This document shows positions 54,490 to 64,000 of a stretch of 64,000 bases of DNA, one piece after another (the stretch's first letter is position 1; the number at the start of each line of letters is the position of its first letter). This stretch comes from Talaromyces rugulosus. Lineage: Eukaryota; Ascomycota; Eurotiomycetes; Eurotiales; Trichocomaceae. The notes below the pieces were generated by a model. That model was not told the origin of the DNA. It ran no database searches and saw nothing but the letters and a program-made list of their open reading frames with translations. The DNA is taken from positions 2,604,001-2,668,000 of the forward strand of contig NC_049563.1 in the NCBI RefSeq assembly GCF_013368755.1, written 5' to 3'. The position numbers were made by a program, and so were the translations under genes.

Positions 54490-54818
54490 TCCTCCTAGTG
54501 ATCAGGAATTGAGTTGACACCAATCAGCATTGGAAATAACCAAAGCTACAGATGAAGTGCTTGGAGAGATATTTATGACTAAACGGAGATTTACCGAATT
54601 AGGTAATATCCGAGAACCCGGCATCAGCTTATATCCGAAGTATATGGAGACCCGGGGATTAGCCGAAATTAGGAAATATTGACGGGCTATTGTCAGGAGC
54701 TACCAAGGCTATAAATGTGTGGATTGACAACAGCAGTCATGATTTTTAAATATCAAAATATTCCTTAGCATTCCTTGCACTACAACGCAAGCCGACAGTT
54801 ATTACCGAATCATTTACG
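54490..54818. other. Intergenic between regulator and transporter
   Basis: 329 bp, no gene. Repeated ATATCCGA-like fragments near 54608 and 54631. Confidence 0.4.
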
Positions 54819-56231
54819 ATGGCACAGACAGACACCGATCAAGAGTCTGCTCGACTTGAAAATGGCATTCCAAATGAAACTCAGAGTCCGGATGGCAACC
54901 AAGTCGACAAAGTTGATGAGAAAATATCAGACGGCTTTCCTGATGGAGGGTTCCAGGCCTGGTCCGTGGCAATTAGTGCTTCCTTTGTGATATTTTCCAC
55001 GTTGGGCTATACCAATTCTTTCGGGTATGTTGAAGCCAGACTTTTCATAAACCTTTTCTCACAATGAGCAGTGTCTTTCAAGCGTATTACGAAGAAACTC
55101 TTTTGAAGACGACCAGTCCATCGGCGATTTCGTGGATTGGGTCTCTGCAAGCGTTTTTCTTGTTTGGGGGGATTCTTCTTGGAGGGCCATTGTTTGATAG
55201 ATACGGAGCGACGGTAACGTTTTTCTCTCTCCATTAAAATCTACAAAAAGGCTAATACTATTATATTATAGACCATGCGAATCCCAGCGCTACTCTACGT
55301 CTTCTCCATCATGATGAACAGCATATGCAAAACTCTCTGGCAACTTATCCTAGCCCAAGGAATCCTCGGCGGAATATCAGCCGGAATGACTTTCTCGCCT
55401 GGAATCTCGGCGGTAGGCCACTACTTTCGGAAGAAACGAGGACTTGCTATGAGCCTGGGAGTTGCGGGCTCATCTTTGGGGGGCGTTATCTTACCGATTG
55501 CACTTAATGAAATGCTACACAGCAGTACTATCGGGTTTGGATGGGCGGTGCGAATCGTGGGGTTCATCACGCTCGCTTTAATCTTGCCATCTAGCATATT
55601 CATCCGGGCGCGTCTGCCGTCTCGCAAGTCGTCGCTATTCATGTTCTCGGCGTTCAAACAGCCAGACTACCTCGTATTGGTGGCTGCATGCTTTTTCTCT
55701 ACTCTGGGCATGTACCCGCCCATGTTCTATTTCCCGACATACGCCATCCAACACAACATGAGCTCCAAACTCGCCTTTTATTTAGTGGCTATTCTCAACG
55801 CGGCCTCGTTTCCCGGACGAGTCCTAACAGGGTTTATGGCTGACAAATGGGGCCGTCTCAACATGCTCATCTTTGCTTCATTTACGAGCGGAGTGCTAGC
55901 CCTGTGCTGGCAGGCCGCTCACAGCAACACCTCCATCATAGTTATTACAGCGTTTTTTGGGTTCTTCTCTGGAGGCATTATATCGGGCACCTCGATTGCC
56001 ATCAGCTCCGTCCCGAAAGATCCGAGAAACATCGGCACGTATCTGGGCATGGGGTTTGGGGTTATGGCGTTTGCGACACTGGCGGGTCCGCCGGCGAGCG
56101 GTGCTATGGTGTCGCATTATCAATCTTTTACGCAGGTGTCTGTGTTTAGTGGCGCGTGCTGTCTGGTTGGTGCGGCTCTGGTTGTTCCTGCGAAGCTGTA
56201 TGCTGGACATGGTCTTTTCTCTCTGTCTTAA
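54819..56231 (+). CDS. MFS transporter, monocarboxylate-transporter-like
   Basis: Three exons, 54819-55024, 55072-55213 and 55272-56231; 435 residues. The N-terminus is a hydrophilic cytosolic segment of ~45 residues ending DGGFQAWSVA, the usual entry into the first membrane span. Around twelve hydrophobic spans follow. Family elements include SWIGSLQAFFLFGGILLGGP, GPLFDRYG, GGISAGMTFSPGISAVGHYF, KKRGLAMSLGVAGSS and GFMADKWGRLN. This set belongs to the fungal MCT-like branch, which includes the yeast riboflavin transporter Mch5 and many cluster exporters. Substrate cannot be told. Same strand as the regulator and 330 bp downstream of it. Confidence 0.9.
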
Positions 56232-56643
56232 ATCCAAACCTTCCCCAAAAAGAGTATAAGAACCCTTTAATATCATTTTTGCCGTAGCAAATAGTACCAG
56301 TCCCTGTTGGTCTAGTAGATAATAACCACAGCCCCCTTCGGCTTTCTAGTTTATCAACCAGAAAACAGTGTATACTAATAGTATATGTAATCCGATAAGA
56401 AACACGGTCACACGCCCGCGCAGCATGACTACCATGGGTGGTGGGGTTCCAACGAATCACTGCCCCGCTACTGTCAGAAAGGTGGGGGTTTACAGTTTTA
56501 TTATTTATTTTATTTTATTTATATATTTGTACTGCCTTTTTTCTTTCTTTTCCCATTCATCTAATTTATTCTTCATCAATATTGAATATTTCAAGAAACC
56601 CATTCTATCTATCTCCAAGAGTTCCTCTCTCGGGAAAATAATC

Positions 56644-56725
56644 TGTGAGTTCAACCCCCCCCCCCCCCCCCCCCGGCTTTCACTTCGGTGTGATAAACAG
56701 CATGCTAATATGTTTAATATTGCAG
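56644..56725 (+). other. 5'UTR intron with a long C-tract
   Basis: A GTGAGT donor follows AATCT at about 56644 and TTAATATTGCAG ends it just before ATCAAAATG. TGCTAAT near 56703 is a good branch site. A run of about 20 C lies just inside the donor. The exact ends are inferred. Confidence 0.6.
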
Positions 56726-56731
56726 ATCAAA

Positions 56732-56883
56732 ATGTCCCACGCCGGTTGTCCCAAGTGCGGTGCCTCCATTGCAGGCGAGACCAAGAGCTGCACGTCCTGC
56801 GGTGCTGTACGTATCAAATTTTCTTATACCGTTGACAGAGGAGTTATACTAAAAAAAAACGAATACAGAGCTGCCCGGTTTAA
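56732..56883 (+). CDS. 29-residue cysteine-rich protein, metallothionein- or zinc-ribbon-like
   Basis: Two exons, 56732-56806 and 56869-56883, separated by a GTACGT..CAG intron. The peptide starts MSHAGCPKCGASIAG, continues with KSCTSCGA and ends SCPV. It has five Cys in two CXXC pairs plus a final CP, spaced like a zinc-ribbon half or a small metallothionein. The splice joins GGTGCT to AGCTGCCCGGTT and reaches a stop; the unspliced frame would add unrelated residues. A clean 5'UTR intron upstream supports a real, expressed gene. The role is unknown; metal binding is likely from the CXXC pairs. The reading is strong but the function call is inference. Confidence 0.65.
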
Positions 56884-57122
56884 ATAAACTACGTCTACCT
56901 ACCTACATACGAATCCTACAAGTGGGAGTGGGTTGAGATGGAATGGACGGAATGTTGAATACTGCATTACTATATTTCCTTTGTAGATATCTACCAACAA
57001 TAAACCTGAAACAATATTGAGACAGAAACAGAAGAAGAAGATAAAAGAAAAAAACGCCAGTGTATACATATATTCTACTTCTATTCACAAAAAAAAAAAA
57101 AAAAAAAAAAAACTTCCAAATA

Positions 57123-59389
57123 TCATACCATATTCCGCGTATCGCGACGCGGCTGCTGCGGCACCACCGATGATGGCGTACTACATGTATCCACCGGCGT
57201 AATCGTGCCCATCTCACTACTACATGTACCCCCTCCCCCCAACAACACACTCTCATCTGAGGCATGCGTCGAGCACCGATGCATAACAAAGCCAGATTCT
57301 CTTTCTGTTGCAGCAGCAGCTGCTGCTCGCCGTACTTCCTCGGCTTCTAGCTCATCATCCAGGCCGTCTTGTCGCGAGAAGCGATTATTGAGAACGGCGG
57401 CATGGCGGTGCGGGCATGCAGTACTGTTTGCGGGGAGAGGTTCGTTGTTTGATAGCAGTAATATCTCGACTGGTTCGTCGTGCACCGGTTGGACTTTGAA
57501 ATATTTGTATGCCGCGTTTAGGATGGGCACGGAAATGCCGTGTATAATGATGGAGCAAAAGACTAGCCAATATACCACTTGTTTTTCCTGTTAGTCGATG
57601 TTAAGTTTTACACCCAAGGTCAAAAAACATACCTGGAATAAGGGCGCCAGTCAGGTCATCAATCTCCTTATCGCTCTGACCTGGGTTTGGGAAAAGCTGC
57701 CTCGCATACTCGGCGTAGGATACCGCGCCAATGCCTGCATTTATCAGCAAAACTCGCTCTGAAAAAAAAAAAAAAAGCTGTATGAAACCAACCTATCGGT
57801 CCAAAATAGCCCAAAAACAACGCCTCCTTCCAGTCCCGGCACACCTTTGGCATAAACCGGTACGTGAGCATGATAGCCGGGATGCGTCGCAGAAACAGCA
57901 CGAGAATCCCCAGCACAACGAGTCGCCATGCAGTAAGCCCGTTGACCGCGACTTTTCCAGGCGAAGTGAGGTCTTGCCATGGCATGACAAGGCCGATAAA
58001 CATGAATGCCACAAAGTTTAGGACCCTCTCGATGATGTTGTTGAACGAGTCGTGTCTGAGATGCGCCTCTGCTAGAAACCGGCCATCCCAGTTTAATGCG
58101 TTTCCAGCTACAAAGCATGCAAGCGTGTCGTCTGCGCCGAAACAGCCACATGTGCCGACGATGAAGATCTATTATCAGTTAATTGCTGTGGGCTTCTCTT
58201 CAAACGGTTACCCACTTACCCCGATGGCAAACGGGAAAAGAAAATAACTTTCGTTGTCGACGCATTTCCTATAAAAGTCAACATTGTTCTTCAACGACGT
58301 AGCAAAAAAAACAAAACAAAAACAAACCTTTTAACTGCCTGGTTCAAAAAAACACGGCACACCCAACCCAAGAATACGCCATACGCAAGCCCCAAAAGCA
58401 CCATGAAAACAACCCCTTCAATTAGCCAATGCTTCAAGGCAGTTTCCAGTCCTCCTCCATATCTCCCCATCTCCCCTCCTCCCAGCTGGTCAGGAATGCC
58501 CTCGGCCAGATCCATATTGTCGAGAGAAATTGCATTGGCTCGTGTTCCGGCATACCGCAAGAGCGCGACAGCAAAAAGCAAAAACGGAAATCCAAACCCA
58601 TCGTTCCCTCCGGCCTCGGACGATATAAATTCACGAAGGGGTCGACGCACGTAATTCTCAGCAAAGGGGCCCTTGGCGATAGCTTGGGAAAGAATGGGAT
58701 CGGTGCAGGTGACGCATGATGCAATTATCAATGCCGATACCTGTGCGAATTAGCGGACAATATCTTTCCTTAGGAAGTTTTCCAAGAAAGAAATGCATAC
58801 CACAGAAAGCTTTGGGACAATCAACTTGATACACCCCGTTGTACACAGCCACATCATAGCCATTACTGGAAACAGACAAATAGTCATTTCCATCGCGCGC
58901 TGTTTCTGGTACTGCTTCGGCAGCTCGTAGCCAACCTTGACGAGCTGAATGCCAATGATAAGGCGCGATAGATCCTTAGAAACCATTAGCATGTTGTCTG
59001 CCCATATCTCTCTCTGGGTGTATCTATCTGCCTGTACATATGAAACCTTGTGTGTATTGTGGTAAACTCCATCTCGATCCCAATCGGAAACATTCATAAA
59101 ATCGCTAGCAGCCGGACCAAACACGATTCCAAGCAGAAAAGCCGGCACTAACTAGAGTTAGAACTGCTTGGGCGACATGGACTGAAAAAAAAAGGGTACT
59201 GACAAGCCTCGCCCAGATACCATGTTCGCTGGATCTTTGCCGAAATATAGCCATACGCCAGAATAAACAAGCCTGTCAATCACATCCCAGTTAGCGTTCT
59301 GCCTGTCTGTATCCTTGCGAACTTTGGACGATACCAAAAACGGTCAACGAGACATTGAGATTATCAATGTCCAAAATAGGCTTCAACAT
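57123..59389 (-). CDS. nha1: Plasma-membrane Na+(K+)/H+ antiporter
   Basis: Exports alkali cations in exchange for protons and so sets salt tolerance and pH homeostasis. Eight exons: 59389-59335, 59272-59204, 59147-58801, 58740-58328, 58268-58220, 58168-57793, 57734-57633 and 57577-57123; 621 residues. Core elements are LPAFLLGIVFGPAAS, IIASCVTCTDPILSQAI (the TDP motif), GGNDGFGFPFLLFAVALL, TCGCFGADDTLACFVAGNAL with the paired Asp needed for transport, and RHDSFNNIIERVLNFVAF. The cytosolic tail is short (~130 residues) and Ala/Ser-rich, much shorter than yeast Nha1. Two exons use unusual acceptors (GTTAG and ACAAG) but keep the family sequence. Identification is firm; small exon edges could shift. 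Confidence 0.9.
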
Positions 59390-60768
59390 TTTGGGTTGAA
59401 AAACAAGTAACTCCTTGATGTAGAGGTGAAAACGTCTAGACGACGCTCACAGAAAGCGAGGTCGCTCTGAAAACCACAAGATAGCATGAGCGGGATATTC
59501 TTGATACTCGCAGCTTACATGTACTATGTCGCAAGAGCTTCTTCTCCAAGTCAAAAGGAATCATCAATGCATATCATCAAGCAAGCAGAACACTGCCCTA
59601 CTACCTACCCATCGAGGAACACCGAAAGTGACGACAAGGCATGGGGGATGACGAACACAGGAATGGTATGCCAAGCAAGGGGAGTTCAGCCCAGGCTCGT
59701 GAGAGACACAGACAGAGATATAGATAGAGAGAGAGAGACAGTGAAATGCAGCGTAGTGGGTCCCCGCGCGCCTGCCTTGCAGCGGCTTGCGTACCCTGGA
59801 TTTCCCGATTGGGAAATTATCGCTCCCGATGCGGTATGCTAGACAATTGTGCATGCTCGTTGCGACTTGTTGACTACAGGTACTATCAAGTATATAGGCT
59901 GATTGTATGGAATAAACAAATATATTTCTCTCATGTATATGCCTATACGCAAGACGTCAATGAGGTATCCCAGAGTATGTGTATGTATACAGGATCAATC
60001 AAGGCTTGTCATACCACAAGCCCAAATATACAAGCCCTCCGCCACTGGCCAATTACATCCTCTTGCAATTGCACATGTCAATATCTCTTATCTCCTACAA
60101 ATAGTAGAACTGCATAACCCAATGCCCCTGTGGAGTCATCCCATGTCTGAATGTGGTTGCCAAGAGAAAGCTTGATTCTCGGGCTGCCGCCGCGAAGAAT
60201 GTGCATAAACACCATGCATGGTAATCAAAAATGCTAGGCAATTTGACACTGCCTTTTAATAGTTTGACGTTAATACCTAGTACTACTTAGTAGTAGTAGT
60301 AGTAGTAGTAATTAAAAATCGAGGGCCATAGCCATCTGCGATAAGACAAGTCTCATAAAAAGATCATCCATGCATGTACAGTGGTAGTTACACTCTAGAT
60401 AAGGACTCTTGGCAGACAATCTAGAATCAAGGGCTGGCTACATATGCATCAATTGATGCTCGTAGTATAATGAACTAATGTCAATGCAATACGGTCAATA
60501 TATCTACTACATACTGAATCTTTGAAAGAACGGGAAAGATAAAAACAAGGGCAGAATTCCCTCTTTCCTGCAAAATGGATATACACATCAAACCGATAGA
60601 CACATTATAAAAAAAAAATAAAAAGGAAAAAAAAAGGGACAAGGACACAGGGCCTTGAATGACTCGTGTGTAGTCGAGATTTTGGTAATTCGTTGGATTC
60701 TTCGTCAGTTTGACAGCTCGACAGCTCGACAGCATTTCACATTTCCGCTCCGCCCAAGACTCAATCGC
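59390..60768. other. Intergenic between nha1 and pex11
   Basis: Contains the nha1 promoter and a TAG/TAC trinucleotide run near 60283-60309. No gene recognised. Confidence 0.5.
60283..60309. repeat. TAG trinucleotide microsatellite
   Basis: ACTACTTAGTAGTAGTAGTA.. forms a short trinucleotide run that can fold back on itself. Confidence 0.7.
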
Positions 60769-61677
60769 TTAAGCGGTCTTCTTCCAGGCGGACCAGACAC
60801 CAATCAAGGAACTGACGGTACCGGCAATACCGACAATGCCATCGTCTAGGTTAGCATAACCAAGGGCGGCAATCGGGACAGTCAGATCGCAGACATCGGA
60901 AACGAGCTGGATTCGAGCAGCGACGCGCTCCCTTAAAGACAGTTAGCCCGTTGTCATAAAAACAACAACAAAGTTGCGACAGGGCAGTAACATACCTCTC
61001 AATCTTCTTGGCCTCGACAACTCCCTCTCCTTCCTTCCTGTCAACAGTCTTCTCCTTCTCGGCCAGGCGGTATAGCGTGTAGACACCAGCAGCGAAGCTG
61101 AAAACAAGCCCAGAGAACCACGCACGGTAGGCGTGCTCCTGGAGCTTCTTGGCGCTCTCAAATTTCTTGACACCGAGGGCGTCGACGAGCGTCAAAACAT
61201 CGAGACCGAGGTAGCCCGCATATCCGAGCTGGCGGCCGATGGCCAGGTTCTTCAGGACGGGGTCGGCGGGGTTCTTGTTGTCGAATGCGACGGCAGCGGC
61301 CTTGAGGTGCTCGACAAATTTGCCGGCGCGGAGCACTTTTCGCGTCAAACCAAACTGTTTCTTGATGGCGTCCCAGGGGGCAATGACGGCTTTGGTGTTG
61401 TTGGTGCGGAAGAGATACCAGGAGTAGAAGCGGGCAAAGTATTGCAGTGTTCTCAGGACCTTGTCACGACCGACTGGGCAAATTATTAGCCATACATTCT
61501 TTTCTCTCTCCTTTTTTGCCTCTCCCCAGTTTCAACCACAGCGCCATGTTTCCAGGTTTCCGAGTAACGTGCGACCAAATCCAATCATCAAAAACCAAAG
61601 CAACACTTACGAGTAGTAGCGACAAAGCGCAAGTAGTGAGCCACCGAGGGGTGGTAGACAACAGCGTCAGCGACCAT
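60769..61677 (-). CDS. pex11: Peroxisomal membrane protein PEX11
   Basis: Drives peroxisome elongation and proliferation at the peroxisomal membrane. Three exons, 61677-61611, 61473-60996 and 60931-60769; 235 residues. Recognisable segments are GRDKVLRTLQYFARFYSWYL near the N-terminus, the amphipathic region that remodels membranes, then RKVLRAGKFVEHLKAA, LGYAGYLGLDVLTLVDALGV and a C-terminal membrane segment ending IGVWSAWKK. Length and order fit fungal Pex11. The start MVADAVVYHPS is family-typical. A Fot1-type transposon relic sits about 345 bp upstream of the start codon and could affect its promoter. Identification is firm. Confidence 0.95.
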
Positions 61678-62022
61678 ATTGAGCAGCTTTCTCGAATCTC
61701 CCTTGTTGGACTTTCACGTGAGAATCCCGCAATCGCAGCAGTTATCACGGCAGCAAGCTAATAGCAGGGCTCAGCGACGAGAAACAAGATAAATAACCAA
61801 CCTGATAATCTCCAATGTCGTGAGAATAGAATGACCAAAGTTCGAGGACAGAGCTAGATGGAAAAGAAGAAAGAGAAGAAGAGAAGACAGTCGCGATGGA
61901 TCGGAAAGGGAAGCCAAGCGCATCCCGCGTTTCCTTGGCTTAGCGGCAATTGAGTGATTCCGGGGTCTCCTCCGATTCCCGAGCCGAGGCAGAGCTGTCG
62001 GCCGGCTTTTGCCTGTGGGGTA
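61678..62022. promoter_or_regulatory. Promoter region of pex11 up to the transposon
   Basis: 345 bp between the pex11 start and the Fot1-like element. No clear TATA; a CT-rich stretch on the minus strand around 61858-61890 is typical of fungal promoters. Confidence 0.35.
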
Positions 62023-62069
62023 ACGTATTTTATAACCCCCGTCGGCCACATAAGCCATCTCGGCCACCC
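62023..62069. repeat. Left terminal inverted repeat of the Fot1-like element
   Basis: 47 bp, perfect complement of 63852-63898. Confidence 0.95.
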
Positions 62070-62619
62070 GCCCCACAAAAAATTATTATATCGACAAAAA
62101 TGGAATAAATAATCAGAATTACTATATAATTTCTATGTCAAATTGTTTGGACAGTACGTGCGAATATGCCCGATTTGTTTACAATTAGAACAGGTCCGCG
62201 GTGCGCGCCTGCGTGCCCCCGAAGCCACTTCTGGATTAGGAAGTTGTAGAGCTTCCTAGGCTGTTAACGCTGCTGCAGCGATTTCACGACCCTCAGAGAC
62301 TGTCAAAATCCCTAATCGGTCAATTGGACAATTTCTTGTTGTACGTTTTTACTTCTGGTAATAGTTCGCTGCTTGTAGATTGTGGTTTTTTTGTGCCAGA
62401 ATAGTAGCAGAATTCATCACTAAAGAGCATCCTTTTATTAACTAGTCTAACGCGCGCCTGGTGGATGAATTTGAATTAGTAAGACATTGTCTTATAAATC
62501 AATCTATCGTCCTCGCCTGGTAGGCCAAATTTTTGACATTTTTTAGTGTTTTTAAGGACTAATTTGCACTAGAATGGGCTATATTAGGGGGGGTAGGTGT
62601 TCACAATTAAATATCAAGC

Positions 62620-63791
62620 TTCGATAGTACATGTTCTGGGTTGAATGGAGAAATACCAGTTGCTGTAAAGCTGCTTTTAATATTTTGTATGGAATAGGCT
62701 TTATCTCAAATTTCCAAATATATCATCAAAAAATTGTCTTTATTGATATGGTTGACGCTACAGCGCATCCGGTTTTCGACTGCATGTCTATATAATCGCT
62801 TAAGAACTGTAAAAACACCTATATCAAGCAGCTGAAGCAGATGAGACGAGTGTAGCAGTATATATATAGGAATAATATTATTCTAGGTGTAGTACTGATT
62901 GAATAAAGGTATAAAATGACTGCTATAGCCATCAAGAACCAGCATGCAGTACCTTCCAGTTATAATCAGTCTTATACAAAGGTTAAAAATCTTTTGAAGC
63001 CATTCAATCCCAAGTTTGTCAGACGTCTAACCGTTTGGCGACTTAGTAATTAATCAATCAGGGAATAAACAGGATAAATTATATCAGTCAAGTAGCTTAT
63101 TGACTGACTTCAATATAATAAGTAAGGGTAACGCGATTCTACGTATACTTACACATTCTATAGCTGTGACCTATTCCCAATTCCTAGGCTGCACCAGACA
63201 AGGTTTTTCTTTATAATTAGAGCTGCATACAACTTTTACAGTAGAAATAATCCCTATAGCGAACCCAGTCTCGTCAAAATTCCAAATGTCATCTTCAACA
63301 ATCCTATACTTGGTAAAAGCGTATATAAAATCGTCAAAAAAGCCACTTATAATTATTAGATCCTTGCATAAAGCGCGCTCATAGTTATATTTGCGAATGT
63401 AACGAGTCTTAAGGTCTTGCTAGCGTCTTAAATAATTATTCACCCAGCATTTACCAACAGTAGGTGGTAAATCAATAGAATTGTGTTTAGCAAGCAAGCA
63501 ATTGGCCATAAGCTCTACTATCGAAGGCCTAACAGGGCAGCCACGCTTATCTATAGAAATAATCTACTCGCGAAGTGATATTTCCTTGGTTTCTGATAAT
63601 TTGGTGTTATGGGCACGCTTATATGAGCGTTGAAAGCAACCGCTATATCTATCTTGAAGCGTCGATCTTGGAACGTTGAAAAGGCGCGCCGCTTCGCGCA
63701 CACTGGTGATTTGGCCTTTTTTTAACGCGTTTACAGCAAGCTGAAGTCTACCCTCATCGTTTGAGGGATTTTTTGCAGCGTTCCGAGGCAT
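62620..63791 (-). pseudogene. Degenerate pogo/Fot1 transposase
   Basis: Begins MPRNAAKNPSNDEGRLQLAV with a psq-type helix-turn-helix (QITSVREAARLFNVPRSTLQ). The frame stops at a TAG after EISLRE, where the family usually has Trp, but continues readable past it: DKRGCPVRPSIVELM, NFDETGFAIGIIS (the catalytic DE region) and TAIECVS. Further TAG/TGA/TAA codons follow. TGG to TAG and similar changes are what RIP makes. No active product is expected. Confidence 0.85.
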
Positions 63792-63851
63792 ATTGCTGTG
63801 TTGGTGCGATTTTCAAATATGTGTAGGGTGGAAAGTGGGAGAAAATTGAGG

Positions 63852-63898
63852 GGGTGGCCGAGATGGCTTATGTGGCCGACGGGGGTTATAAAATACGT
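63852..63898. repeat. Right terminal inverted repeat of the Fot1-like element
   Basis: 47 bp, perfect complement of the left end, lying upstream of the transposase start. Confidence 0.95.
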
Positions 63899-64000
63899 TA
63901 TGTGGTAATTCTTCTTATGATGATTATTATTATTCCGAGTCATTTTGGTGAAATAGGAGGTAGTAATATAAGTAAATATTTGTCTAACTACATCAATCGA

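Larger units (their letters stand above)
62023..63898 (-). mobile_element. Fot1/pogo-type DNA transposon relic
   Basis: 1,876 bp bounded by perfect 47-bp terminal inverted repeats (ACGTATTTTATAACCCCCGT.. at 62023-62069 and its complement at 63852-63898) and flanked by TA (62021-62022 and 63899-63900), the target duplication of Tc1/mariner elements. Length and termini fit Fot1-like elements. The interior encodes a broken transposase on the minus strand. Confidence 0.9.

Noticed and set aside
60283..60309. Possible CRISPR-like array
   Set aside because: It is a plain TAG trinucleotide run; no spaced repeats exist in the window and the genome is eukaryotic.

Overview
This window reads as nuclear DNA of a filamentous ascomycete, most likely Eurotiales (Aspergillus/Penicillium type). 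The evidence is short GT..AG introns of about 45-150 nt with CTAAC/CTGAC-like branch sites, a dispersed 5S rRNA gene, intron-bearing tRNA-Asp genes, Zn2Cys6 regulators, an F-box/DUF7600-type protein, a chromodomain-type Ty3/gypsy element, and a pogo/Fot1-type transposon carrying RIP-like stop codons. Exon structures below were worked out by hand from splice signals and reading frame. All intact gene models close in frame, and no gene is cut by the window edges.

Layout. Positions 1-17 kb hold compact core genes: cox15 (heme A synthase, -), a C3HC/Rsm1-like zinc-finger gene (+), the mRNA cap N7-methyltransferase abd1 (+), the SP-RING SUMO ligase nse2/mms21 (+), a mitochondrial oxoglutarate/malate-type carrier (-), an aldo/keto reductase (+) and PEP carboxykinase (-). 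Positions 17-50 kb are an AT-rich, accessory stretch. In order it holds two tandem tRNA-Asp(GTC) copies; a 5,995-bp LTR retrotransposon with identical LTRs and intact gag and pol; an orphan ORF; a four-exon F-box gene; a broken linalool dehydratase/isomerase-like gene; a six-exon nucleoside phosphorylase-ankyrin gene; a frameshifted HNH-phosphotransferase fusion; a kinase scrap; a six-exon Zn2Cys6 gene; a 5S rRNA gene; a metallophosphoesterase gene; and a P-loop NTPase relic. Positions 50-56 kb carry an acyltransferase, a Zn2Cys6 regulator and an MFS transporter side by side, which looks like a small metabolite or detoxification cassette. From 56.7 kb there is a tiny two-exon cysteine-rich gene, then core genes again: the alkali-cation/H+ antiporter nha1 (-) and the peroxisomal PEX11 (-). 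A 1,876-bp Fot1/pogo transposon relic with perfect 47-bp inverted ends lies upstream of pex11.

How the parts relate. The core genes are ordinary housekeeping genes: respiration, mRNA capping and export, DNA repair, gluconeogenesis, ion homeostasis, peroxisomes. The middle block shows gene turnover: mobile elements, at least five decayed genes, and lineage-specific families such as the NLR-like PNP-ankyrin protein and the HNH-APH fusion. The most interesting items are the PNP-helical-ankyrin receptor-like gene, the HNH-APH fusion, the acyltransferase/TF/MFS cassette, the 29-residue Cys-rich protein with a 5'UTR intron, and the retrotransposon's self-priming signature. No clearly new multi-gene system could be proven from sequence alone.
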